Assembly (NCBI GenBank): GCA_032191485.1
Contig: JAVDOI010000007.1
Coordinates: forward strand, 13,171,680 to 13,235,679
Reading direction: 5' to 3'
Source: Leptoclinus maculatus
Lineage: Eukaryota; Chordata; Actinopteri; Perciformes; Stichaeidae
DNA: 64,000 nt
The position numbers and the translations under genes are program-made. A model generated the notes under the pieces. It was given only the letters and a program-made list of their open reading frames with translations, made no database searches and was not told where the DNA came from. Position 1 is the stretch's first letter. The number at the start of each line of letters is the position of its first letter. This document shows, in pieces, positions 38,107-49,689 of this stretch.

Positions 38107-39300
38107 TCCTTTTGAGGATGTAATAATACCATATTATTAAACCAGATGAAGAGCAACTGTGCTGTCATCATCATATTACAAACATTTTGCAGGAAAAATA
38201 AAAAGCAATACAATGTTCAACATCTTTTCTATGCGCGTGTGTAACTAAGTGTAACTAAGTGTGTAACTATTAAAATAGTTTTTCACTGGTGTTTATTGAA
38301 AATATCACAATATAATAATCAGTGTGTTCAGAAAGAGAGAATGTGGTAGCAATTGTTTTGTCTGCTTTTGTTTGCAAGTGCTCAGCGTTATTAGCATAAG
38401 CTGCAGTCAGTTGCTATTGTTTGTCTTGGCTTTGGAATCATTTCAAATCTTTCATTGCCAAAATGCTCACAGCTTGGATTATGCTACTAATGCCAAGCTG
38501 GAAATCCCACCTTATCAACAGGCAAATCAAATCAACAAATTCATAAAAACACCGAAACTAAAATGCTCGTTTTGTTATTGTTATGAAAACATACTTTTCT
38601 GGACTGGATTTGGTATAGAATGACTGATTTAAATATTAATTCAACATTGACAGGCAATGATTATTCAAGCATCTTTGGCTGTGTGCCACCCAGAATAAGA
38701 ACAACACACAGTGCAGCCAACTCTCTTAACTACAATTCATAAACATGTAGACGGTGATGCTCTGGGGTGGTTGTGATTTGATTAAACTTAGAGCAGCAGT
38801 AATTGCAAACGTTACACCTGCGAGTCCCAACTTAATCACATTACTTCCCATGTCAGGATCTTTCCATTCCTCCTCATTTCATCAGAGAGAAACTGTATCT
38901 GTGAGCATGAAGCCAAATGCGTGATTGTTTTGCTCCAATGTGCTTTGGCTTGCACGGATGAGTAAAGGTTAATTATATAAGCAGTGCACAAAGGAGTCCT
39001 GTGAGTCAGCTGCAGATAAAGTGTTGAATTAAAGGGCTATTTGAGTTCCTTGTAGTATTTGCATTTAGCACATCATTTTATTACAGTTTGATACAAATTC
39101 GTATTTTATTTCCTCCTTAGCAAGCAAATTGGCAGACTGCAGTCAGCTTCATTAACAATAACTGTCACATTACACAACATCTAAAACCACACTACACAAC
39201 CTGAACAATGGCAACCTGGGGCCTGACAATCAGTCAGTGGAAGAAATGAATACTAACTAATGGTAGACAATCCTGCCTGTGTCTGCAAGGGCTTGTTAAT

Positions 39301-39324
39301 GTGTGTGTGTGTGGGGGGGGGGGG
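39301..39324. repeat. (GT)6 followed by a G run
   Basis: GT repeats run into 12-13 consecutive G residues. Confidence 0.85.
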
Positions 39325-39358
39325 AGTCTGCTGAGGGTTCCCAGGAGATTTCCCTCCC

Positions 39359-39493
39359 ATGAACAATACCGTGGCGGCCCGACTGTTTGCTCTTGTCATT
39401 CACCTGCCAGATGACGCCAGAGACGAAGCAGCCAACAACATCTTGAGTCAACTCCAGACTATGATGAGAGAACTCTCTGTGAAGTCAAAGTAA
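39359..39493 (+). CDS. exon-like short ORF, unidentified
   Basis: Forty-four codons from ATG read MNNTVAARLFALVIHLPDDA, RDEAANNILSQLQTMMRELS and VKSK before TAA. An AAA|GTAAGT donor consensus overlaps the stop (GT at 39,490-39,491), and a TTCCCAG acceptor-like site lies just upstream, with the frame open through it. The amphipathic, charge-balanced composition looks protein-like. I recognise no family. It may be an exon of an unseen gene, a conserved non-coding element or chance. Confidence 0.2.
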   Translation: MNNTVAARLFALVIHLPDDARDEAANNILSQLQTMMRELSVKSK

Positions 39494-40309
39494 GTTACGT
39501 TTTACAAAAGCAGAACTACTTGACTGAGATGCTTTTGCAATACCGCGCAGATGCAGGAAAACCGATAATCATTAGATGCACGTTTCAAATGTCTTAGTTT
39601 GTTGCAGTTTCTATAATAAATCATGCTAACCTTTGTTTTTCTCATGTTGAAAGCATAATTGATGAACTGAAAACAACCTTGTTGAAATCATAATAGCCAA
39701 ACTATTTTGATAAGCGGACTGCAACACCACAGAGCACATTGCAGAAAGTGTTCTTGACATTCAGACCTCACAGAGTCTCCCTGTTTCCTTACAGAGAGAC
39801 ATTTCATATGTGTGATATATTGGAGGTAGAAGGCAAAACGCAAAACACTTGCACAGACAATTAATGTTGTATGGGAAATGTACAACATGTGGGTAAGCCT
39901 CCACAGATGGAAAGAGTTTACAGGGAAACAAGTTGCTGCAATTTATGTTAGACTGGATCATTATTCTTCCATTAAGACGTTTTTTGTCAGAGTAACTAAT
40001 TTACAAGCAGAAAACACATTCAACAACATGACCTTTTTTTTCACAAGTGAAGATGGTGAAAATGACTGAGGTTAAATCTAATCATAGATGTTACTATACA
40101 CAGCTATATAACGGGCTGTTAAACCATTGATATCATATTTATACATTTATTTTGCGGCAACAAATTTCAATGAGAAAATAAACATACAACACAAATGTCA
40201 TTTCCACACAATGCAGATGTATTTTGTTTAGCTATTTTATATACAATATCATATCAAATAAATCAATAAATATACATCAAATAAATCAGTCAAACATGTT
40301 TAATTCCAA

Positions 40310-40800
40310 CAACAAGACTAAGAGTCTGAAGCCATGCTAGAGGCTCTGTGAGGCTGTACTTAGGAACAGCAGTTCTTTAAGCTAAATGCTAATGTTGGCA
40401 TGATAACATGCTGATGTTCAGGATGTTTACCATGTGGTCACCTTTGTAGTGCAGTAAGCCTTGGCATGCTAGCATTTGCTAATGAGCACTTAACAGAAAT
40501 TACAGCATAAAGCTGGTGGGAATGTTGTTAGTTTTACATACAAAGGCAATTTTAAAAGTTCTACCTGATGATGGCGTTACATAAAAAGTGAATACAATGC
40601 ATACAATAGTTGTTGAGACATTTCACTTGAAGCCACTAATGTCAAACTCATGATGGTAGAGGTAAAGTTGGGGGATCTCCAAAGTCATTAGGATTCATCC
40701 TCTGGGGACCATGAATGTATGTACAAAAGCACATGGAAAGACATCAAATAGTTCTGGAGATATTTGGACGAAAGTGGTGGACCAATCAACTACAGACCAA
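40310..40800 (-). repeat. teleost interspersed repeat, reverse copy
   Basis: Reverse complement of the family at 11,170-11,760. In plus orientation it shows AACAAGACTAAGAGTCTGAA, GGCATGATAACATGCTGATG, GGCATGCTAGCATTTGCTAA and, further on, CATTAGGATTCATCCTCTGG. The order is the mirror of the other copy. Confidence 0.75.
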
Positions 40801-43800
40801 CGTTACCATCTCTGGAGCCATGCCATTGACATGTAGCCGCTCTCATGCAACAGAGAACTCATTCACTCATCCACAAAAATACCATTTTCTTCACTTTAAT
40901 GTGCCCATCACTCTATCATGTTGGCACCATGCCAGACACTGTACCACTGACATGGCTGGTTCAAAAATTCAGTTGACAGCAGATGAAAGGCTTCATTCAT
41001 TACAGCCCTTCAACTCAGTAGCTTATCATCTAAATCCCACCAGCTTTATACAAGGCCTACCAATGTATAAAATATGCATTTTAAATCTATATTTAGATCA
41101 TTTTGTGATGAAGTATCCCCCGGGAGCTCTGCTCTCCATAGCAACAGAACAATACATTTGGAAACAAGTTCTTTTTTTCACTTAGTGTCTCTCCTTTTCT
41201 CCTTTTCATATTTCTACCATAACAGGGTGTTTTTTTTGACCGCCAAATTTACATTATAGTGGCAGCTCTAATGGCAAGACTACCAAGAAGCCTTCAAAGC
41301 CTTTGCCCAGGGCTTCTATTCACATGTGGTCCACTGTTTAAAAGATCAAACACTGGTCAATCCCTAGTTCATTTCCCTTTTCTATTGTAGTGAAGTATGC
41401 GGGTTCTGGCAGCTGCTGAGTTGATGAGCGAGCTGTCTCAAGGTCTGTCATAGCTTCACAGGGCACCGCTCATATTTAGAGTCACAAACCATCGACAGGA
41501 GGACTGTTTCATTCATGAGGAAAGAACTTTTCTTGTAATCAGATGAAAAAAAAAACAGTGTTTAAAGGTGCAAAAAAGTATTTTAAAAATCTGATATTGC
41601 GTATTACATTCCAATGCACAGAAATGCAAAACGAAATTCTGTGATTACCTCTGGAAATGTTTATCTTGAAGCCAAATCAAGCCAGTAGCAACAGGTGTAT
41701 CCATAAACAGGGTTAAAGAGCCCCCTCAGTGCGGCTTATCACCATGTGTCCAAAGTAAATGAGCGTCCACTGCCCATCCTGTCACATCCTTTCGTGTCCT
41801 CCTCAGACTGTGACATTTCAGTCATGTCCCCCATAACAGAATGCCAACCTGGATGCTGTATCCTGGGCCATTAATCTCCCTAATTGAATAAAGATGAAGA
41901 GAAACCACTGTGATGAGAAAGGGCAGGAGAGTGTCTGGGGTGTGATTTAATGACCCAAGTGATTTATGGCAGAGGATAACACCCTGCTTAGGACTGTGTG
42001 GGTGGCGTGTCAGAGGACAGCTTGTAAAAAAATGCCCTTTCCGTGGTTCTCCCTTTAGTACTCAGGGCAAACACCCCTGCTGCACCTCAGCATCGTAAAT
42101 TTCAAGCCAAAAGAGAAGCCAGTGAAAGAAGGAAAGTTTATTTCATTTGAGGAATACATAAAGTAGTTAAACCTGGAGACAAAGGGAAGGAAATAACACG
42201 AAAGATGATGGAAAAGGACAGCAACTTCACTTGAAAATAAGGTAAAAGGCACAAGAAAAGAATGCAAAGGAAAATAAAATACAGACAGGGAAAGGAAAGG
42301 GCTGTAGGTTGCCAGGCCAGTCGTTGCGGGGCCTGTTCTGCTGAATGCAGCATTAACTTGACAAATTAAAGGCAAACCTATGTGGAATATGGTCTCTTTC
42401 AAGGCTCATTAGTGTACAATCACAATGTGTTTCATATACTGTAAGTTATATGGCTGCTGAAGTGGCTACTGTAAATATACTCTGATTTAGACTTCAGCAC
42501 AGCGTCCTTGAGAAACAGTGCACCATTCCTGGATCTGGTTCGGTCTTTTGATTGATTTCATGTGAATTACGAAAATGACCGGCACACTGCAGTCTCTAGT
42601 TTAAAAACCATACAGGAGTTAAAGGAAGCAAACGTCCACACACCTGTTTTTGAAAAGAGAAGCCTCCTTCCTTCTTATTCCCTTACATGTTTCAAAGGAG
42701 GTTAATGGCATTCACAGACGCAGTGTGATTACATGGCATGTTAACGCTCCTGAAGACAAAGTCGTGTCTCAGGCCGAGAGGGGAAATTCATTTTACAGCC
42801 TGACGCAGATATTAACAGAATCACTGCCATCTGCCTCAAGGTGGCCACTCTGCATGCCCCTGCTGGTAAGGCATGCTATGTTTGTGCAAAGTCACACTGC
42901 GCCATCAGCTGTTAAGTCATTCACAATGAAGCAAAGGGTTAAATGTGAAATGTTAGATTCTCAAATAGAGCAGAAACTGCTGCCATGGTGTCTTGCTGGA
43001 GTGTTTTTATACAAGCCCCTGGCTGACTGTGTGGGCTTGTTTCAATATCTGTGAATTTGCTTTTAATTCATTTATTGTTCCCATTATTCCAACCTCAAGA
43101 CATCTGGGCTCAGCCGGGGAAGCTGAATATACAATAATATGTTGAAATAGATGCATATCTTTCATCCTTCAAGTTCCCAAATGCACACAAAAAATATTTT
43201 TGAGTAAATGTGGGCAGCCTCCCCATAGTGACTCTATGCCAACAAAGGATGAAGGACGGAGGATGCAGCAGAGGTTTGTTGATGTAGCGAAGCTGGCAAA
43301 GTCCTTAAAAAAAGAGGGAATCAGCAACAGCTGTGACATTATAGCAAAGCACAAGGCACTCTCTGCAATTTCCTTTTCACCTGCCTCAGCAAGTCGTCCC
43401 TGGACCGTCTTCAAATAGTTGACCAGGACACATCTCACACCCATCTTATCTTCTTTACATTGACTTTCCACCCTTATCCTACTGGGGTCCCTGGGGAGCC
43501 CAAGAATAAACTACTGTAAGATACACCCATCATAGTAAAATGTTGACTTATTTCTTCTCAAAACATTATTAGTAATTCATATTATCTGAAAAAAAGGATT
43601 AGTACTATTTGCATAATTAACAGTTAATTAGCAAAAAATGAAAATCGACATGACATCTGTGTCTTTCTCCTTCAAAGTGATGACAGAGTGCTCCTTCCCC
43701 CTGATAGTGTTTCATACTTTAAATCAGGACCCATGGCAAACATTGTATATTGTATCTATTCTATTGTATCTATTTAAAATGCATGGCTGGACTGCAATAC

Positions 43801-44269
43801 ACTGGTGTTTAAAATTATTATTTAGAAAGCAATAATTGAAACAGAAGACAATGATATAAAGTCATTAGGACGGAAGTCGGAGCTGGGAGTAGCACACGAG
43901 TTGACTGCATTCAGTAAGTGAGACAACTTAATGGGGTTTGCTCCAGTCAGGTTAACCATTGTTAGTCATTGTTACAGCACTAGCAATACCAGTTGATAAC
44001 AATGGAATATGCCAGTATTTTATGCTAACAATCTTCTTAGCAACAGTCCACAAATAGAAGTTGGACAGTACTGCATGTATGTCTGATTCAACAAGACAAA
44101 AATAAGACAGAAGTGCTAATTAACTGCTTATTACTACCGATTTTTTACTGTTGATGCACAAAGCAGCCATTTTGGATTTTTAGTTTGTGGTTGGTGGGGT
44201 TCGCCTGACTTCCCGGGCCGGTAACCCCACTTCAGGCAATGTTCCAGTTAAAATGTCGTACTGGGAACT
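40801..44269. other. intergenic DNA, no gene seen
   Basis: It contains the longer chance frames 40,715-41,185, 42,055-42,402 and 42,650-43,054, none with a recognisable domain. The block at 42,650-43,050 looks less AT-rich than its surroundings and could be conserved non-coding DNA, but this cannot be shown here. Confidence 0.5.
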
Positions 44270-44590
44270 CGGAAATTCTGACCAGGTGAAACGGGACACA
44301 GCGCTAGCTCGACTTAAGAAAACAGGTAATCAGGCCTTTGAAGTTGTGACACTTAGGAACACTCTTCCTTCAGATATTCGCCTCAGACGCCTTTAAAAAT
44401 CAGCTGGCCTTTGTGTCGCCTCGTGCTGTCAAGTGTTTGTAATTTGGAGTGTTTTTAAGGTCCGTTGTTTTAGTTTTGGTTTCTTTTTACTGTTTTTGTT
44501 GATTTATTGATTATAACAATGTTACTCTTGTGAAGCACTTTCTGACCTTGCTCTGTGAAAGGTGCTAAATAAACTTTACTGACTTACTAT
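44270..44590 (+). mobile_element. L2-type LINE 3' end
   Basis: The plus strand encodes EVVTLRNTLPSDIRL and, after a frameshift, DAFKNQL, which is the reverse transcriptase C-terminus motif (W-N-S-L-P-x-x-I-R ... F-K-x-x-L). The 3' tail follows: GTGAAGCACTTTCTGACCTT, GTGAAAGGTGCTAAATAAAC and a terminal TTACTGACTTACT. The tail motif (AGCACTTT ... GTGCTA.ATAAA) is the usual L2 end. The 5' side is truncated. Confidence 0.8.
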
Positions 44591-46764
44591 TCTTGGATGA
44601 TACTAAAAGCAAAGTCAGCTTATGTTGAAAGTTAGAAAGAAGAGAGGAGAGCTGGGATTTCAAGGTTCAGTAATGAATACAGAACAAGACGACTGGATGG
44701 AAACAAATGAAGCAAACCACCTGTGTCTTAATGTCTGCCTCATTATATCCCTCAACTGTTTCACGACAAAAAAAAACGAGAAGTCGGAGAGTCGTCACAT
44801 TCACAAGTTTTTACTGGAACTTGTTTGATGTCTCATCAAACATCTCGATGCCTGACTGAAGTCAAAGCTCCTGAAGCTCTCCAGGAGAGTAATTGCACCT
44901 CAGTGGCAGCTCTTGACTGCAGCTGCAGACTCTGCAAGTTCACATGTATTTGGTCCCCTCATTGCCACATTTACAAAAAAGGAACAGAAGAAGGCCAGAC
45001 TGTGGTTAAGGAGACAGTGACAGAAAGACGAGGGCACACCAGAGGATTTAATGCATTCTCTGAAGCATGTCAATGCAGAAAGCACACAGAGCTCGCATTA
45101 TTTTTACATAATGTCTTAACTTAAAGGGTGATTCATGTATTCACATACTGCGTAAATATTGAATTGCGCTATCTCTCAGGCATAATTGAGATGGCATATG
45201 CATGCTAGCGACAGGACAAGGCTGCATGCTCTCCAAGTCAATTACTAAGTAAGTCCGTGAAATACTGGAATAGGAGCAGTTGAGCCAAAGATTTATAGCA
45301 GAGCTTATTCTCGTATCTGAGTTTAGAATTTGAAATAATGTTAATTCAGGGCAGGTGTGTGATATCAATTGATGTGGAACATTCTTTAGCTATGCATCAT
45401 GAATCTAAAAGTAAAGATGCAGTAAAAAAAACAACCTTAAACTTCTTCCTCTGTATAAAAATAAATGACTATCAATACATGCAATTGGAATTTTAAAAAA
45501 GAAAACATTTGGAAGAAAATATAACCTAGAACAACAGTTTGTTTTTGTTATGTGACCATGCAGTTGCCTTTTTACTAAATCACTAAATCTAAATATGTAA
45601 ATTGTGAGCATCTCTGGGTTTAAGAGGCTAGAGGGATGTGTTAAACTACAGTAGATTATGAGCTGTCATTAGTTGGAGACCCTGTGTAATTATACAATAA
45701 TACAGATATGAAGTGTAGTGGCCATTTGTCCAATAAATCTAAATAAAACAAACAATAATCAAACGCCACTGATGCACCGTGGTCGGTATTTTACGCAGGC
45801 AGAAGAGAGTAGATGGTCCATGCAGGATTCTGATTTTCTTATTTAGTAAAGCAAACAAAACAAGCAAACAAACAAAAGAACAAAGAAAACTCCTGTCGCG
45901 CTGTCTCTCCTGTGCTGGTAAAAACTATAAGCCCACCCCGGTGCATGCTGGTCCTATCTATCTTTCTATATATATCTATATCTATATCTAGCCACAGGTG
46001 CCCACAGTAATTACCCAAACAAAAAATAACATAACTAAACAAATTACTATTAAAGAGAAAAAGCAATCTTAATATATCAAACATCTAGAATAATTAAACA
46101 ATACTATTTAATTAAATAACAAAATACTAATATCAAATAAGTAGCTCCAACATGAAGTGTAGAGGAAAGTTCTCTTTCCATATTGCATTGCAATAACATG
46201 TGACCATATACCAAAGATATAATCAATTCTGATACTGTATGCTAATAGATAGAGTAATGATTAAAGTATGCTTTGAATTCCTAGCTATGCGGTATTCAGT
46301 GGATGGCGTGCAGCAGATGACAGAACATTTAACAATTACAACCATAAGAGACTTGAGACTTGACCTTGCAAAAAAAAGTACTTGTGCGCATTGTGTCAAT
46401 TTAGAAAATACTTTTTTTGCCGTCATTTCCCCTAAAAAAAACCCAACTACCACAACTTTAATCTCATCTGGTTGTACTGATCACAAAATGCTCTAAATTG
46501 AACAGTCCAGACTCTACTAAGCAACCCACATCCACCTCTGATGTTGTACATCTTAAGCTGAACCAAACACTAAAAAAAAAAAAAAAAAAAATTCCTTTTC
46601 CCATATTTTGTCAGAAGTTTTATCATATTAAAACAGTTACCAAGCAATATGTACTCCTCTACTGGCATGAAGAAGAAATGCATCATTGTTGTTGTTAAAT
46701 ACCAGTCTGTACCAGTAGTGGTCTTTGAGTATAGGATTTGTATGACCCTCATTAAATCCTCATT
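44591..46764. other. intergenic DNA, no gene seen
   Basis: AT-rich sequence with a TATCTA/TATATC-rich stretch at about 45,955-45,990 and an 18-base A run at about 46,573-46,590. No exon is recognised. Confidence 0.55.
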
Positions 46765-46798
46765 CAGTGTGGCTTTGTAGTGCTACAAAGCCACACTG
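46765..46798. repeat. perfect 16-bp hairpin with 2-base loop
   Basis: CAGTGTGGCTTTGTAG and its exact reverse complement are separated only by TG. The hairpin is too short to be a microRNA precursor by itself. Confidence 0.9.
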
Positions 46799-47199
46799 TA
46801 TATAATCCACCGGGCTTAATAATGTTTATCCAGAAAGTTTGCCATGCTTCTCCTCACACAGCGTTAACAGCGTTAAAAAATACATCAAAACGTGCGGCCT
46901 GATCGGGAATCGTGTGCCATCTATTTTCTAGAGAGATTCGCCCAGCGGTTTTCCTGAAAATCCCGAAAAACGAAGCAAAATGTTTCCATTCACTTGAATG
47001 GGGTTTTGGCGTGAAGACAGCAAAAAAACACTTAACTTTGGGCCCATATTGACTAGACATACTTTCACACAGTGATGGCAGACACCTGACTATTTACATT
47101 CATACACCGTAAGCACAGCTACGGGAGCAATTTTGGGCAAGTGTATTGTACTGTATTTTCTAGTCTTTCCGACCACTCAAAGCATTTTCACACTACTTG

Positions 47200-47905
47200 T
47201 GTCACGTGAGTTCAAGATGAGGACCCAATAGCAAGACCACAGGAGACAGAGTCTGGTAAAACAGATTTTATTTCACCAGGATTAACGGCGGGGATGTGTG
47301 GAGCCCGTGGCTCGACACCGGAGGGCAGGCTGGTCGGCGGTGTGATGTCCCGTGGCTCGACACCGGAGGGCAGGCAGATCGACGATGAGAGTCCCGTGGC
47401 TCGACACCGGAGGGCAGGCAGATCGACGATGAGAGTCCCGTGGCTCGACACCGGAGGGCAGGCTGGTCGGCGGTGTGATGTCCCGTGGCTCGACACCGGA
47501 GGGCAGGCTGGTCGGCGGTGTGATGTCCCGTGGCTCGACACTACACCCGTAGCGGAGAGAAAAGAAGTTAGTCCAGGGAAAATCAAGTGAGAACTTACAG
47601 AATGGCGGTAAGACTACCGAGGCAGAAGACAATACGGACTGACAACCCAGGCCTGCAGGACCAGGGTTGATAAACTGCCAGGCGGTGATCAGTGGGATCA
47701 GGATCAGGTGGTAATGAGCCAGATTGTCTGCAGCTGTGCGCCAATCAGGGGTGTGGCCATGGGAATCGTCTGGAGGCAGGTCCAAGAAAACAAACACCGA
47801 GCACATGGCATACAATAACAAACAGGGGAATGACAGACACATGAGGAGAGGAGATTGGGAGGAAACAGAGGTTAACACACAATGGGTCAGACAGGGATCC
47901 TGACA
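47200..47905 (-). mobile_element. solo LTR, 706 bp, with ACTTG target duplication
   Basis: The element begins TGTCACGTGA and ends GGATCCTGACA, so it has TG...CA termini with inverted TGTCA/TGACA ends. ACTTG flanks it on both sides (47,195-47,199 and 47,906-47,910). A 5-bp duplication with TG...CA is typical of an LTR left by recombination. A minus-strand AATAAA lies close to one end, which suggests minus orientation. There is no internal coding region. It contains a 44/45-bp tandem array. Another class of element is less likely but not excluded. Confidence 0.75.
47302..47541. repeat. 44/45-bp VNTR inside the solo LTR
   Basis: Five full units and part of a sixth each begin GTCCCGTGGCTCGACACCGG (the first has AGCCCGTGG). 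Two variants alternate as A-B-B-A-A: 45-bp units with CTGGTCGGCGGTGTGAT and 44-bp units with CAGATCGACGATGAGA. The array keeps frames open on both strands. Confidence 0.95.
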
Positions 47906-48267
47906 ACTTGTCATCATTCACCCATTCACACACTGATGGCAGACACACTCACAGAAATATTTAGGCCTAATGATTAAGATTTATGTATTTTAATTGCATA
48001 TAAAATTTCCATCCATTTGGATTACATAGTTTTAACATAAATAATACTAATAAACTTAATGTGATGTATATTTGCTAGTCAAACATAAATTAAACACATA
48101 AAATGTATGTAATAATACTAATAAACCCAATATTTGAAGACACAATATATTTTGTATTAATAAAACCAATGTTCTGTCAAATTTGTATCTAAACATTTCA
48201 AATTTTAAATGCGTTTCCATTCTCCCCACACTCACAATATCTAATACATAAAAAACAAAATGTGTTA

Positions 48268-48740
48268 CGTACAGTTGTGTTTAAAATAATAGCAGTGTTT
48301 AAAAAAAGAGAGTAAAGCCCAAAATATATATATTATAATAGCTTTTATTCCCATGGGAACACTGCACATTCTATTCCAAATCAAAACATGAAGAAACATT
48401 TCTGAAATGCATTACTTCACAGAAAGTGAAGAAAAAGGAATATTAGGCTGTTCAAAAAAATAGCAGCGTCTGCATTTGTCTTTACAAACTCAAACATTTA
48501 CTGTATAAACTGAAAAATGCTTGAAGATCTAGCTTTCCTGCAAATCACTGAACAAATACTGTGTTGCATGGAGTCAACCAACTTCTGGCACCTGTGAACA
48601 GAGGAATTGTGGAATGTAGTGCAATCGTCGTGGGCTGGAATACCTGTTCACAGGTGCCAGAAGTTGGTTGACTCCATGCAACACAGATGTGAAGCAGTTC
48701 TCAGAAACAGTGGTTATACAACTAAATATTAGTTCAGTGA
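48268..48740. mobile_element. Tc1/mariner-type fragment with an internal inverted duplication
   Basis: It opens with ACAGTTGTGTTTAAAATAAT and AGCAGTGTTT, and later repeats AAAATAGCAGCGTCTGC. I know these words from a fish Tc1/mariner family. A 41-bp segment (48,560-48,600, TGTTGCATGGAGTCAACCAA and onward) is repeated as its exact reverse complement at 48,644-48,684 with 43 bases between. No terminal repeat is seen at the right side, so it is truncated or rearranged. No transposase frame remains. Confidence 0.65.
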
Positions 48741-48959
48741 TGTAGTTCAAGTGCATTTTAAACATAGTGCACTATGACATGGGTAGACCAACAACTGAAA
48801 ATGCGAAATGCAAATGTTTAAAATGCAACACCGTAAACTTTTGGAAACATGTATAACACAAACTAGTGAGTCACAAGTGGCTTCATTACAGTCTTTAACA
48901 GGTGAACAAAATGTCAATGTCCAACACGCCAACATGTGGCTAGCTCTGTCCCTGTGAGC

Positions 48960-49315
48960 TCACTGAAGCATCTTAATTTGAAGTGCTTGGACCTTTGGGG
49001 ACAGTTTCTTGCCATCCAAGTTCATCAACACTTTCTGGAAGAACTCAAATGTAAATTTGAGTTCCTTAGGGTAGCTCAGGTTGAGTGTGTAAATCAGGCC
49101 AAAAAACATGGTACATCCAAAGGCAATGCTTCTCAGATTGCTTAGCAGCTCCACACCCTCGATCACCACTCCAACATCCTCTGGCTCGTCCTCTTTATCA
49201 GCACCTTCTTTGCGAATCACGTAAAGCCCCATGGTGATCTGTGCAATCTCTCTCTCAGAGCATTGCTGTCCTCATTGAGGTAGACACAGTCCCTCTTGAG
49301 TTCAATGTCCTCACT
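48960..49315 (-). pseudogene. SAMD3-like C-terminal exon, frameshifted
   Basis: The minus strand has a good acceptor (CCTTCTTTTGCAG) just upstream of 49,315. The frame SEDIELKRDCVYLNEDSNAL then loses register in a GAGAGAGAGA run and continues in another frame as MGLYVIRKEG, then EDEPEDVGVVIEGVELLSNL, FGCTMFFGLIYTLNLSYPKE, LKFTFEFFQKVLMNLDGKKL and stop. The pattern (VVIEGVELLxNL...FGLIYTLNLxYPKEL...F...QKVxMNL) is the C-terminal region of the fish proteins annotated as sterile-alpha-motif-domain-containing 3-like. They are numerous in fish and often pseudogenised. A 2-base expansion of GA near 49,246-49,256 best explains the break. Upstream exons are not seen. Confidence 0.6.
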
Positions 49316-49689
49316 CTGCAAAAGAAGGCATAATAAAAATTAGGAGTTTCCACTTTAAGACATTTTCCTGGACATTGTTCATAACCCTTTTATTCTCACC
49401 CAAGGGGTTACTTTATGGACACATGACAGGAGGCATTTGTCATTATGACATGTTCTGGCAAATTAAAAAGTAACCTACACTTGAAACCTTTATCAACAGG
49501 GGGTTAACAGAAGGGAAACACTATTTGAGAGCAGAACACACCGGCAACATGAAGGAGATGAAATTTCAGTAGAGGTGGGGAAGAGGCTCACGGTGCACGT
49601 TGCCTTTGTTTACAAGTATTTTTTGAAGACAAGACATTTTTTCATCAGCCTATGGCAAGCCTTTTTAATATGTATTAGCTAGACTGGAT

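Larger units (their letters stand above)
38107..40309. other. intergenic DNA with one exon-like stretch
   Basis: It holds a GT/G microsatellite (39,301-39,324) and the exon-like frame at 39,359-39,493, described separately. Nothing else is supported. Confidence 0.55.
47165..47945. repeat. teleost repeat interrupted by an LTR
   Basis: The left part (CCGACCACTCAAAGCATTTT, CACACTACTTG) and the right part (CATCATTCACCCATTCACAC, ACTGATGGCAGACAC) are consecutive pieces of a repeat very common in fish. They are separated by the LTR at 47,200-47,905. Confidence 0.7.

Noticed and set aside
40715..41185. 156-codon plus-strand frame
   Set aside because: Its beginning lies in an interspersed repeat and the rest matches no known family.
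42650..43054. 134-codon plus-strand frame
   Set aside because: Protein-like in places but without splice signals or recognisable motifs. Noted only as possible conserved non-coding DNA.
43169..43471. Overlapping 100-codon minus and 72-codon plus frames
   Set aside because: They are mutual shadows on opposite strands with no known domain.
47282..47917. 211- and 124-codon minus frames and a 98-codon plus frame
   Set aside because: They are created by the 44/45-bp tandem array in the solo LTR, with open frames on both strands.
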